Below, piece by piece: positions 52,336 through 60,734 of a stretch of DNA of 64,000 nucleotides (positions are counted from its first letter, which is position 1; every line of letters begins with the position of its first letter). The stretch is from CBDCVO01 sp965223085 (lineage in GTDB: Bacteria > Pseudomonadota > Gammaproteobacteria > Ga0077536). The notes under the pieces are model-generated. The model was not told the origin of the DNA. It searched no databases and saw only the letters and a program-made list of their open reading frames with translations. The position numbers and the translations under genes were made by a program. Location of the stretch: assembly GCA_965223085.1 (NCBI GenBank), contig OZ244981.1:4340001-4404000 (forward strand), written 5' to 3'.

Positions 52336-54159
52336 ATGCTGCACCGTCCATGTTGCACTATTGAACCGCATTTACCGGACAAACTCGGCAGATTGCGCAC
52401 CCCGGTCGCCTACCTCGCGGATCGCATACTGGGCTTTCACGCCTTAACGCAACGTTACCGGGGCGTACCGCCTGCGCGCGATGCAAGACATTTCGTGGCA
52501 CTGGCACTCGAAGAACTCAAAGTAACGACGATCGTCAGCGCCGACGAGCGCATGCGCATCCCCGCGCAAGGTCCGTGCGTGGTGGTGGCAAACCATCCCC
52601 ACGGCGGCATCGATGGCCTCATCGTGATGGACTTACTACTGCGTATGCGCCACGACGTACGGGTGATGGCCAATTACTTTCTCGGCATGTTCGCGGAGTT
52701 GCGTCCACTATTTCTACCCGTCGATCCCTTCGGCGGCGCGCGCGCGCGACGCACGAATATTACCGCTTCACGCGCGGCCCGCAACTGGCTCGATAACGCC
52801 GGCATATTGGTATTGTTTCCGAGTGGAGAAGTTTCGAACCTGGATTTGCTGGCACGTCGAATTGTCGATCCGCCCTGGGATCCCGGTGTCGCGCGACTCG
52901 CAGCAGCAGCGGGTGCACCGGTAGTACCGCTGCACATCGGCGGCCGTAACAGTATACGATTTCAGCTCAGTGGACTCCTACACCCCGCGTTCCGCACGGC
53001 ACTGTTGCTGCGCGAGATGCTGTCAAAAAAACAACGCGACGTCGTCGTCCGCGTCGGCGAACCGGTGCCGCGCGACATTCTCGATGAACTCGGCGACTAT
53101 CGGCGGCAAGTAAATTATCTGCGCACTAAGACCTATTTGCTCGGTGCACGCAGCAACGCGCGTATGGCGTTAACGCGAGCCGGTAGGAAGACCGCATCTA
53201 CCGAGGACGTCATTGCGCCCATACCGGCGACCGCAATGGCCGCGGAAATTGCCGCGCTACCGCCCGCACAGTGTTTGGTGGACAGTGGTGATTTTCGCGT
53301 CTTCTATGCCGCTGCCGATGACATCCCCCATACTTTGCAAGAAATCGGACGCCTACGAGAGCTATCCTTTCGTGAAGTCGGGGAAGGCACCGGCAAGGGT
53401 CTGGACCTCGATTTATATGACGCTTACTACTTACATCTATTCGTCTGGAACGTGAGAGAGCGAGCCATCGTGGGCGGTTATCGTCTCGGTCGGGCGGACG
53501 CCATTATCAAACGCTATGGTATGCGTGGCCTTTATGTGCATTCCTTGTTTAAGCTCTCCGCGGAGCTCCGCGCCGACCTCGACCAGTCTATTGAAGTCGG
53601 TCGATCTTTTGTCCGCGCAGAATACCAGCGTAGTTACTCGGCGCTGATGTTATTGTGGAAAGGGATCTCGACTTACGTTGTCCGTAATCCGCGCTACCGG
53701 ATCTTATTTGGACCGGTTAGTATCAGCAACGATTACCACCCTTTGTCGCAAAAGATCATTGTTCATTATTTGCGCGGGCATACCTACGAAACTCGACGCG
53801 CCAGTTTGGTAAAGGCGCGTCGACCGTTCAGTAGCCGCGATCCTGTGGTCGACAAAATTATCGATCTCGACGGTGTCGATCTACGTATCACCGCGGACCT
53901 GCTAAATGTTATAGAATCTGATGATCGCGGCGTACCGGTGTTATTGAGGCAATATCTAAAGCTCGGCGGGCGCATATTGGGATTCAACATCGATACGCAC
54001 TTCGCGAACTCTATCGATTGCTTGTTATGGGTAGATCTCCTGCGCACCGACCCAAATCTGCTTGCGAAATATATGGGCAAGGCGGAGATCGCCGCATTTC
54101 ACCGGCACCATGGCAGCGGCACCGCCACGGTCTATTCCCGGGCCCGCCAGGGGCTGTGA
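52336..54159 (+). CDS. olsF: Bifunctional acyltransferase, OlsF-like (ornithine lipid synthase type)
   Basis: ATG 52336 gives 607 residues; a TTG at 52282 is the alternative. The N-terminal half is a lysophospholipid-acyltransferase domain with ANHPHGGIDG (86-94) and LVLFPSGEVSN near 160. The C-terminal half is a GNAT/autoinducer-synthase-like N-acyltransferase: LRELSFREVGEGTGKGLDLDLYDAYYLHLFVWN near 345, then GGYRLGRADAI. This order matches OlsF of Serratia, in which the C-terminal half makes lyso-ornithine lipid by N-acylation and the N-terminal half adds the second acyl chain. Related Bacteroidetes enzymes make glycine lipids, so the head group is not certain. It stands between di-iron genes and aquaporin. 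Confidence 0.85.
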   Translation: MLHRPCCTIEPHLPDKLGRLRTPVAYLADRILGFHALTQRYRGVPPARDARHFVALALEELKVTTIVSADERMRIPAQGPCVVVANHPHGGIDGLIVMDLLLRMRHDVRVMANYFLGMFAELRPLFLPVDPFGGARARRTNITASRAARNWLDNAGILVLFPSGEVSNLDLLARRIVDPPWDPGVARLAAAAGAPVVPLHIGGRNSIRFQLSGLLHPAFRTALLLREMLSKKQRDVVVRVGEPVPRDILDELGDYRRQVNYLRTKTYLLGARSNARMALTRAGRKTASTEDVIAPIPATAMAAEIAALPPAQCLVDSGDFRVFYAAADDIPHTLQEIGRLRELSFREVGEGTGKGLDLDLYDAYYLHLFVWNVRERAIVGGYRLGRADAIIKRYGMRGLYVHSLFKLSAELRADLDQSIEVGRSFVRAEYQRSYSALMLLWKGISTYVVRNPRYRILFGPVSISNDYHPLSQKIIVHYLRGHTYETRRASLVKARRPFSSRDPVVDKIIDLDGVDLRITADLLNVIESDDRGVPVLLRQYLKLGGRILGFNIDTHFANSIDCLLWVDLLRTDPNLLAKYMGKAEIAAFHRHHGSGTATVYSRARQGL

Positions 54160-54331
54160 CGATCGCGCTTAGCGCCGTTCTCTGAACGTGCAATTATTGC
54201 TGACTTTCACCTACAATGAGCTCCGCTCGAATTGGGCTATTGAGGTAGGTTGCACGTACCCCAACCCGAATCGGCACTAGCGGCGATGCGTCGCATAACG
54301 ATGACAATAACTCGCGGGAGGAGGAATTACG

Positions 54332-55018
54332 ATGAAGCGTTTATTAGCCGAATTCATCGGCACATTTTGGCTCGTACTCGGTGGTTGCGGGAGCGCGGTA
54401 CTGGCCGCCGCTTTTCCGGACGTCGGCATCGGCTTGCTCGGGGTCTCTCTGGCCTTCGGGCTCACGGTATTGACGATGGCTTATGCGATCGGACATATCT
54501 CCGGTTGCCACCTCAATCCAGCCGTTTCTTTGGGCTTAGTCGCTGGAGGTCGGTTTCCTGCCGGCGATCTCGCCCCCTACATCGGCGCTCAAGTAGCCGG
54601 TGCTATTGCTGCTGGCGCTGTGCTTTATGTGATCGCCTCTGGCGCACCGGGTTTCGACGTCACAGCCGGATTTGCGTCCAACGGTTACGGGGCGCATTCG
54701 CCGGGAGGTTACTCTTTCGCGGCTGCGTTGATTTGTGAGATCGTGATGACGATGATGTTTTTGTTTATCATCATGGGCGCCACGGACAGCCGTGCCCCTG
54801 CCGGTTTCGCACCGCTCGCCATCGGCCTTGCCTTGACCTTAATCCACCTGATTTCGATTCCGGTGACCAATACCTCGGTTAATCCTGCACGGAGTACCGG
54901 GGTGGCAGTTTTCGCCGGTGGGCTGGCACTAAAACAATTGTGGCTGTTTTGGGTCGCGCCCTTGATCGGCGGATTCCTAGGCGGGGTGATTTATCGCGCC
55001 GTCGCCAGCGATGACTGA
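54332..55018 (+). CDS. aqpZ: Aquaporin Z type water channel
   Basis: A 228-residue six-helix channel. Both half-helix motifs are present: GCHLNPAVSLG and NTSVNPARSTG. The start ATG at 54332 follows GGGAGGAGG at a good distance. The protein starts MKRLLAEFIGTFWLVLGGCGSAVLAAAFPDVGIGLLGVSLAFGLTVL, matching E. coli AqpZ. The selectivity filter includes the Arg after the second NPA and a small residue pattern consistent with water rather than glycerol. It has no operon partner evident; a GC stem (55027-55054) lies just beyond its stop. Confidence 0.95.
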   Translation: MKRLLAEFIGTFWLVLGGCGSAVLAAAFPDVGIGLLGVSLAFGLTVLTMAYAIGHISGCHLNPAVSLGLVAGGRFPAGDLAPYIGAQVAGAIAAGAVLYVIASGAPGFDVTAGFASNGYGAHSPGGYSFAAALICEIVMTMMFLFIIMGATDSRAPAGFAPLAIGLALTLIHLISIPVTNTSVNPARSTGVAVFAGGLALKQLWLFWVAPLIGGFLGGVIYRAVASDD

Positions 55019-55026
55019 GGCCATAC

Positions 55027-55054
55027 GCGCCCCGACGTGCTAACGCTGGGGCGC
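55027..55054. terminator. Possible stem-loop after aqpZ
   Basis: GCGCCCC at 55027-55033 pairs with GGGGCGC at 55048-55054 around a 14-base loop. No T-run follows on the plus strand, so it is at best a weak terminator or a 3'-end stabiliser. The desaturase gene converges from the other side. Confidence 0.3.
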
Positions 55055-55116
55055 TCCTAGTACCCGAATTCTAGTCAGTTCACGCGATTAAACTGTGCAG
55101 ATGCGCTAATTCGCGC

Positions 55117-56151
55117 TTAAGATTTCTGGTAACGAAAACCGTCGCTGAAAGTGCCCGCGGCACGGCGCGCACGGGGTCCGCCGTCCTCATCACCATCAAG
55201 GTGGGTAACCTCGCCCAGTACCGCGCGATAACCTGTAGCCGTCAACATTCGCGGTAGGTGGCCGTTCGCGATGAGATACCGATGCACGGTCGGCAGCCGA
55301 TGGCAAGGTACCCACATAAATAGATGGTGTTCGAGATGATAGTTGACCCAATACGGCGCAACGAAGATCCGTTCCCACCACGCCGTCAATGTAGTGCGCG
55401 CGTTACGCATCGGATCGCGACGCTCCGGAACCGCGGCGTGCTCCGCGATATTACGCACGCGCAATGCCAGCTGTTGCCAGGTCAATAACGGCACGAGCCA
55501 CAAAAATAGAAAAAAATGACCCTGTCCCAGCGCGCTCAGGATCAAGGCGAGCAGCGAATTCACCGCGAGTGGGCGCCCTAAATGGGTACCGAAGCGCCGC
55601 ACGTGGGCGCGCAAACTTAGTTCGCGCGGGCCCCACGCATGGCGAAACTGCGCTCGACGTTGCGAAAACCCCGTCTGACCGGTGATATCACGGATCAGTT
55701 TGCGCCGCAGGCTTGCCCGCGAGATTGGATAATGGCCGGTCAGGACGATGTCGGGATCGTCGTCGCGTTGCGTTCTCGCGTGATGCTGCAAGTGATAGGG
55801 CCGATAGACCTCGGTGTCCGCGAACATCGGATAGGCGCAACACCATTGTGCTAGAAATCGATTTAAGCGCGGCGCCGCACACAAAATGCCATGCGCGCCA
55901 TCGTGCATGAGGATCAATAAACCCAACTGGCGGCTACCAATAATGGCGATCGCGACGAGATAGGTCCACCAATGCGGAAAAACGGCGCAACAATACATCG
56001 CCAAGCCGATCACACCCCACGCATGCGCGACTAACAACAGCCCGCGAGCGTTCGTGCGGCGCTGCAGCGTCGCAATCTGCTCGCCGCTCAATAACGTGCT
56101 AGCTGCGGGTATGGTTCTCAAACGATTACACTCCTGCCGGCATGCCGTCAC
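55117..56151 (-). CDS. Membrane fatty acid desaturase
   Basis: A 344-residue integral membrane desaturase with a GTG start. The three histidine boxes are HDGAHG, HLQHHART and HLEHHLF, which bind the two irons. Four membrane segments are expected (LLLVAHAWGVIGLAMYCCAVF, WTYLVAIAIIG, LLALILSALGQGHFFLFLWLVPLL and others). It introduces a double bond or hydroxyl group in acyl chains using electrons from a ferredoxin or cytochrome. It converges with aqpZ and lies within a stretch rich in lipid genes. The exact acyl substrate is not predictable. Confidence 0.88.
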   Translation of the reverse strand: MTACRQECNRLRTIPAASTLLSGEQIATLQRRTNARGLLLVAHAWGVIGLAMYCCAVFPHWWTYLVAIAIIGSRQLGLLILMHDGAHGILCAAPRLNRFLAQWCCAYPMFADTEVYRPYHLQHHARTQRDDDPDIVLTGHYPISRASLRRKLIRDITGQTGFSQRRAQFRHAWGPRELSLRAHVRRFGTHLGRPLAVNSLLALILSALGQGHFFLFLWLVPLLTWQQLALRVRNIAEHAAVPERRDPMRNARTTLTAWWERIFVAPYWVNYHLEHHLFMWVPCHRLPTVHRYLIANGHLPRMLTATGYRAVLGEVTHLDGDEDGGPRARRAAGTFSDGFRYQKS

Positions 56152-56238
56152 TCAAGGCCTACTTCGCGAGAACATCGGTGCGGCCACGACTAGGCTAAAT
56201 ATAACCGTTTAGGCGTGCGCGCGCAGCGTCCTCGCTGG

Positions 56239-56715
56239 TCAAGTCGCCGCATGCTCGTTCACCCAATTAGTGACACCATTCACACCGCCGGCACTCCACC
56301 ACGATAACGCGTGCCAGCGAAAACATACCATGGTGGGTTCGCCGATCAACATCGTGGTGTGCTCGTATTGCGGGTATTTTCTCCGCAACGCGGCCTGAGC
56401 ACGACCCCAATCGGGATGCTTTCCAACCACGACCTCCGCCTTCGCCTTCAGCCGTAACCACCACAAATCCGCCCAATCATCATTGTAGTAGTCGCACAAC
56501 AACATCACTTGCGGTGCGCGCCGGAGCCTCTCGAGGCGACTTAACTGGGGGTTTTTTTTCGGTTTGCCGTCGATCGGTGACCATAGCGTGGCGTCTACGC
56601 GCGCCGCAACGATCGGCAATACTTCGGGGATCCCATCGTGGTCTCGTAGGCCTAGACGCAGGACTGGCATCGTATCCAGGATCGCGTGGAGGAGGTTTTC
56701 GGCGAGCGCTTGCAC
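56239..56715 (-). CDS. PPOX-class (pyridoxamine oxidase fold) F420/FMN-dependent family protein
   Basis: A 158-residue split-barrel protein starting at GTG. The pattern LWSPIDGKPKKNPQLSRLERLRRAPQVMLLCDYYNDDWADLWWLRLKAKAEVV matches the PPOX subgroup represented by mycobacterial F420-dependent proteins (TIGR03668 group), with K-P-K and DxYxxDW conserved. Members bind FMN, heme or F420. The cofactor is unknown. It lies between the desaturase and a CoA-transferase on the minus strand, 73 bases from the latter. Confidence 0.8.
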   Translation of the reverse strand: MQALAENLLHAILDTMPVLRLGLRDHDGIPEVLPIVAARVDATLWSPIDGKPKKNPQLSRLERLRRAPQVMLLCDYYNDDWADLWWLRLKAKAEVVVGKHPDWGRAQAALRRKYPQYEHTTMLIGEPTMVCFRWHALSWWSAGGVNGVTNWVNEHAAT

Positions 56716-56788
56716 GTCGCGACGGCGCTAGCCCGGATATGGCACGAGGCGCTCATGGCGCACGTGCCAACGTGTTGAGATATCGGGG

Positions 56789-58042
56789 CTAGTCCCGAGC
56801 ACCGTAATCGCGCGCCAAAGCGGCGCGAAAATCGGGGTGTGCGATCTCGATCAATGCCTGCGCCCGTGCATGCAAGTCGCGCCCTTTGAGCTTCGCTACA
56901 CCGTATTCTGTCACCACACAGTCGACGCAAAATCGTGGCGTCGTGACCGGTGTACCTGCCGCAAAATGGGCGACAATTTTGGAATGCTTACCATCTTCGG
57001 TCGTTGCCGGCAGCGCGATGATCGAACGTCCTTGTGGCGACCAGAACGCCGCCTCTACATATTCCATTGAGCCGCCAGCACCGCTGAGCTGTAAGCGGCC
57101 TAAACATTCGCCGTTACTCTGACCCTGCAGGTCGATTTCGATGGCGGAGTTAATCGAAATAAATCGGGGTAGCTTGGCGAGGCGAGCGACATCGTGGGTC
57201 TCACCGGTTCCACCCATACGGATGCACGACGTGCGTCCGCAATAGTCGTAAAACGCTTGCGAACCAGCGAGCTCACCGGTTAGCACTACCGGTGTTGTCG
57301 TACAGCGTTCGAGAAAAACCTCGAGCGACTCCGTCAATAAGCCCGACAAGATCCGCACGCCCTTATGGTCCGCCATATGGGCGAGCGCATTCTCGGGCAC
57401 CGCGCCGATGCCAATTTGCACCGTGGCGTGGTCGGGAATCAGCGTCATTAGATGCGCAATGATTTGTTCATCGCGGGGTTTTGGCGCCGGCGTCGAATAG
57501 GTACACAGCGCTTGGTCGGATTCCGTTGCGACGTCGATGCGCGTCAATGGGATCCGACTATCGCCGGCAGTCACGGGCATGTTGTGATTAAATTCTGCAA
57601 TCACGAGGCTCGCATCGCGCACGATATCGAGATACGGACCCACCGACACCCCGAGACTGACGGTGCCGTCGGCTTGTGGCACGGAAGTCTGAATAATGAC
57701 CACGTCCGGATTGATCTCGCCACCTTTGCGCACCACGCGCGTCACATCGCCGAGACGCAAAGGTACAAAGCCGATTTTGCGGGGATCGTTCTCCGCAAAC
57801 AGCGCGCGCAACTTCGGTGACGCCTGCCAGGTGAGGAAGCGAAAGTTTTCCCCTAAGCCGCGCGCCAAATAGCTGTAGTTACCAAAACCAAATCCCGCCA
57901 CGAGCGTAAGCCCACTAAATCGCGTGACATTGTCACTGAAGGCGGTAAACAGGTCGCGCGGTTCCGCGACACCGCCGGGCATGACCACGGTGGCACCGTC
58001 CGGGATCTGCTCAATCGCCGTTACCGGAGCAACCGTTTTCAT
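56789..58042 (-). CDS. Acetyl-CoA hydrolase / acyl-CoA transferase family protein
   Basis: A 417-residue class I CoA-transferase. VQIGIGAVPENALAHMAD is near residue 208, and the C-terminal region holds FISINSAIEIDLQGQSNGE with the glutamate that forms the thioester intermediate. VDCVVTEYGVAKLKGRDLHARAQALIEIAHPDFR is the family end. The group includes succinate:acetate CoA-transferases, 4-hydroxybutyrate CoA-transferases and acetyl-CoA hydrolases; the sequence does not settle which. It follows the AMP-dependent acyl-CoA synthetase gene after 51 bases on the same strand, suggesting joint handling of a carboxylic acid. Confidence 0.85.
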   Translation of the reverse strand: MKTVAPVTAIEQIPDGATVVMPGGVAEPRDLFTAFSDNVTRFSGLTLVAGFGFGNYSYLARGLGENFRFLTWQASPKLRALFAENDPRKIGFVPLRLGDVTRVVRKGGEINPDVVIIQTSVPQADGTVSLGVSVGPYLDIVRDASLVIAEFNHNMPVTAGDSRIPLTRIDVATESDQALCTYSTPAPKPRDEQIIAHLMTLIPDHATVQIGIGAVPENALAHMADHKGVRILSGLLTESLEVFLERCTTTPVVLTGELAGSQAFYDYCGRTSCIRMGGTGETHDVARLAKLPRFISINSAIEIDLQGQSNGECLGRLQLSGAGGSMEYVEAAFWSPQGRSIIALPATTEDGKHSKIVAHFAAGTPVTTPRFCVDCVVTEYGVAKLKGRDLHARAQALIEIAHPDFRAALARDYGARD

Positions 58043-58093
58043 GACTGTTCACCCACAGTCAAACACGTCGCTGCGTTCTTCATGGGGCTGGAT

Positions 58094-59731
58094 CTAGCCG
58101 CACTGGGCTCGGGATTTTTCACGCTCGCGCAACTCACGACGCATGATTTTCCCGGTCGTTGTCAGGGGCAATGAATCAACGAATTCGATGAAACGTGGTA
58201 CTTCGTGCTTCGCTAAACGCGCTTTAACCGAATCCCGTAGCTCTTCTTCTAAGGTGCCAGAAGGCGTCACACCGGTGGCCGGCAATATGAAAGCTTTGAT
58301 GACCTCGGTACGCACCGGATCTGGCACGCCGATGACAGCCGCCATTTGCACCGCTGGGTGCTTGAGCAACGCGTCCTCAATTTCTCCCGGCCCGATGCGG
58401 TAGCCAGAGGAGGTAATGACATCGTCGGCGCGCCCGTGAAACCAAAAATAGCCATCCTCGTCCATCGACCCGGTATCGCCAGTGATCAACCAATCATCGA
58501 TAAATTTTTCCCGCGTGGCATCCGGTTTATTTAAGTACTCTTTCAACATTACCGGGTGCGGTCGTTTCACCGCGATGTGGCCCACTACGCCGGGCGCGAC
58601 TTCGTGACCTTCGTCGTCAACAATGGCGACTATCGTGCCGGGCGTAGGACGCCCTAAGGAGCCCGGTTTGATCGGCATGAGATTGCCGTTATTACCGAGC
58701 ACAACATTGCACTCCGTTTGTCCGAAAGCCTCATTTATCGATATCTTAAGTTCGCGCTTAGCCCACTCGTATAGTTCCGTGCCAACCGCCTCGCCACCCG
58801 AGACCACGGTGCGCAACTTGAGATCATAGCGAGATAAGGCATCTGGGACCTGCCGCATGAGCTTCAACATCGTGGGAGTTAACAAAGCCAAGGTGACATT
58901 GTGCTGATCGAGGATCCGATAAGCATCCTCGGGGACGAAGCCTTTCATCGCCGTCGCCACCACCGTGCAGCCGTGGAACCACCCGGGCATCAGAATGTCC
59001 ATTAAACCCGCCATCCAAGCCCAATCTGCCGGTGACCACAGCACGTCATGGTCTTGCGGAAAAAAATCAAACACGAATTCCAAGGAAGGCATGTGCCCTA
59101 TCATCATGCGGTGGGGTTGCACGGAACCTTTTGGCATCCCCGTCGTCCCCGAGGTATAACTGATCCAGGCCACGTCTTCTGCGTGGGTACGAAAATTATC
59201 AAACTCATCGCTAGCGTTTTTGATCGCGTCCCAAAAATTACGCGCACCCGCCGCCTCCCCATCTACGATCAATACGTGCTCCAAGGCCGGACACTCAGCG
59301 CGTACTTCTGCGACCTTAGGATAATTTGCCATGTCGGTAACGAGGGCGCGTGCACGACTATCATTGAGGCGATATTGAATCGCATCAGCGCCAAACAACA
59401 CCGAACAAGGGCCAGAGACCATCCCGGCTTTCCAACAAGCAACGTGCGCAATCGCGCATTCGGGGTCTTGCGCGAGTAGTAAGGTTACGCGGTCGCCGCG
59501 CTTAAGGCCGAGCGTAAGTAACGTATTCGCAAGTTGATTCGCCAGATCACGGATTTGTTGAAACGTATATGTGTGAACTTTGCGCGCTTCGTCTTCGTAG
59601 ACCAAGGCAAGGCGTGCGGGATCGTCTGCCCATTGGTCACAAACGGAATCCGCGATGTTGTAGTGTTCGGGAATATCCCAAGCAAAATTCTTGTACGTCT
59701 CTTCATAAGTCTGACCACGCTTGAGCATCAT
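58094..59731 (-). CDS. AMP-forming acyl-CoA synthetase, medium-chain type
   Basis: ATG 59731 follows GAGGAGAG; the longer frame is not supported. The 545-residue enzyme activates a carboxylic acid to its acyl-CoA through an acyl-AMP. A3 motif YTSGTTGMPKGSVQPHR, A5 FGQTECN, A7 LITGDTGSMDEDGYFWFHGRADD and the C-terminal PLTTTGKIMRREL with catalytic lysine are present. The N-terminus (TYEETYKNFAWDIPEHYNIADSVCDQWADD) is typical of the ACSM/acetyl-propionyl synthetase-like group. It is probably the first gene of a pair with the CoA-transferase, and divergent from the SDR gene. Confidence 0.9.
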   Translation of the reverse strand: MMLKRGQTYEETYKNFAWDIPEHYNIADSVCDQWADDPARLALVYEDEARKVHTYTFQQIRDLANQLANTLLTLGLKRGDRVTLLLAQDPECAIAHVACWKAGMVSGPCSVLFGADAIQYRLNDSRARALVTDMANYPKVAEVRAECPALEHVLIVDGEAAGARNFWDAIKNASDEFDNFRTHAEDVAWISYTSGTTGMPKGSVQPHRMMIGHMPSLEFVFDFFPQDHDVLWSPADWAWMAGLMDILMPGWFHGCTVVATAMKGFVPEDAYRILDQHNVTLALLTPTMLKLMRQVPDALSRYDLKLRTVVSGGEAVGTELYEWAKRELKISINEAFGQTECNVVLGNNGNLMPIKPGSLGRPTPGTIVAIVDDEGHEVAPGVVGHIAVKRPHPVMLKEYLNKPDATREKFIDDWLITGDTGSMDEDGYFWFHGRADDVITSSGYRIGPGEIEDALLKHPAVQMAAVIGVPDPVRTEVIKAFILPATGVTPSGTLEEELRDSVKARLAKHEVPRFIEFVDSLPLTTTGKIMRRELREREKSRAQCG

Positions 59732-59876
59732 TGTGCTTCTCTCCTCTGGGCTAAGTGACATCGATCGCCGCGCACGTCAACACGAGCTCGATGCGTTCTG
59801 GTACCATTTCTTTGGTCACGGCGTAAAGCTGATTGTTAGCGTACTATCTCCTACCGGCACGAAGGAAGCTATTGCC

Positions 59877-60632
59877 ATGCCAAAATCATTACAAAACAAA
59901 GTTATCATTATAAGTGGGGGCAGCACTGGTATCGGTCGGGCGGCGGCATTCGCTTGTGTCGAGGCGGGCGCGACGGTCGTAATCGCGGATATCAATGCGG
60001 CCGCCGCCGAGATCACCGTACAGGAACTCGGTGATCGAGCCCAGTTCATAGCCACCGACGTCACCGATGCGAACCAAGTGCAAAACCTCGTTAGCAGCAC
60101 GGTCGAGCGCTGCGGTGGCCTGGATGGTGCGTTTAACAACGCGGGCATTGAAGGTGATTTTGCCAATATTACGAAAATGTCCGAAGCAGCATTCGACCGT
60201 ACCGTAAACGTCGATCTCAAAGGCGTGTGGTTGAGCGTGAAATATGAAATCCAGCAACTGCTCGCACAAGGACGCGGTGGTTCGATTGTAAATACCGCAT
60301 CCGTTGCAGGCCTCGTCGGCACACGCGGCGGCACGGCCTACTGTGCGGCCAAACACGGCGTTGTTGGCTTGACGAAGAGCGCGGCGCTAGAATTCGCACG
60401 CAAAAAAATCCGCGTTAATGCCGTTTGCCCCGGCGTCATTCAAACACCGATGGTCGAACGTCTCAAACAAGAAAACGGTATCGATGAAGCAAGTTTTGTC
60501 GCCCAAGAACCGATGGACCGTCTCGGCGAACCCGCAGAGGTCGGCGCAGCCGTCGTGTGGCTGTTGTCGGATCAGGCATCCTTTGTCACGGGTGCCGCGA
60601 TCCCGGTCGACGGCGGTTTTGTTGCGCAATGA
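59877..60632 (+). CDS. Short-chain dehydrogenase/reductase, classical type
   Basis: ATG 59877 has AAGGAAG eight bases upstream and starts MPKSLQNKVIIISGGSTGIGRAAAF, the normal N-terminus; the longer frame back to 59721 is discarded. The 251-residue enzyme has the cofactor motif GGSTGIGRA, the NNAG motif (GAFNNAGIEG), catalytic S in NTASVAG and Y-x-x-x-K in TAYCAAKHGVVG. C-terminal VDGGFVAQ is typical. Substrate is not predictable; it may act on a 3-hydroxyacyl group given the neighbours. It is upstream of the MMPL/LolA pair by 102 bases. Confidence 0.9.
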   Translation: MPKSLQNKVIIISGGSTGIGRAAAFACVEAGATVVIADINAAAAEITVQELGDRAQFIATDVTDANQVQNLVSSTVERCGGLDGAFNNAGIEGDFANITKMSEAAFDRTVNVDLKGVWLSVKYEIQQLLAQGRGGSIVNTASVAGLVGTRGGTAYCAAKHGVVGLTKSAALEFARKKIRVNAVCPGVIQTPMVERLKQENGIDEASFVAQEPMDRLGEPAEVGAAVVWLLSDQASFVTGAAIPVDGGFVAQ

Positions 60633-60734
60633 ACGTGAGGCGCTTGTGACGCTGCTGAAAACACCTACATACCATCGACAGATCAGCGTCGCCACAAACC
60701 GCGTGGCGGTACTCGCCGTGGGAATAGCACCTCT

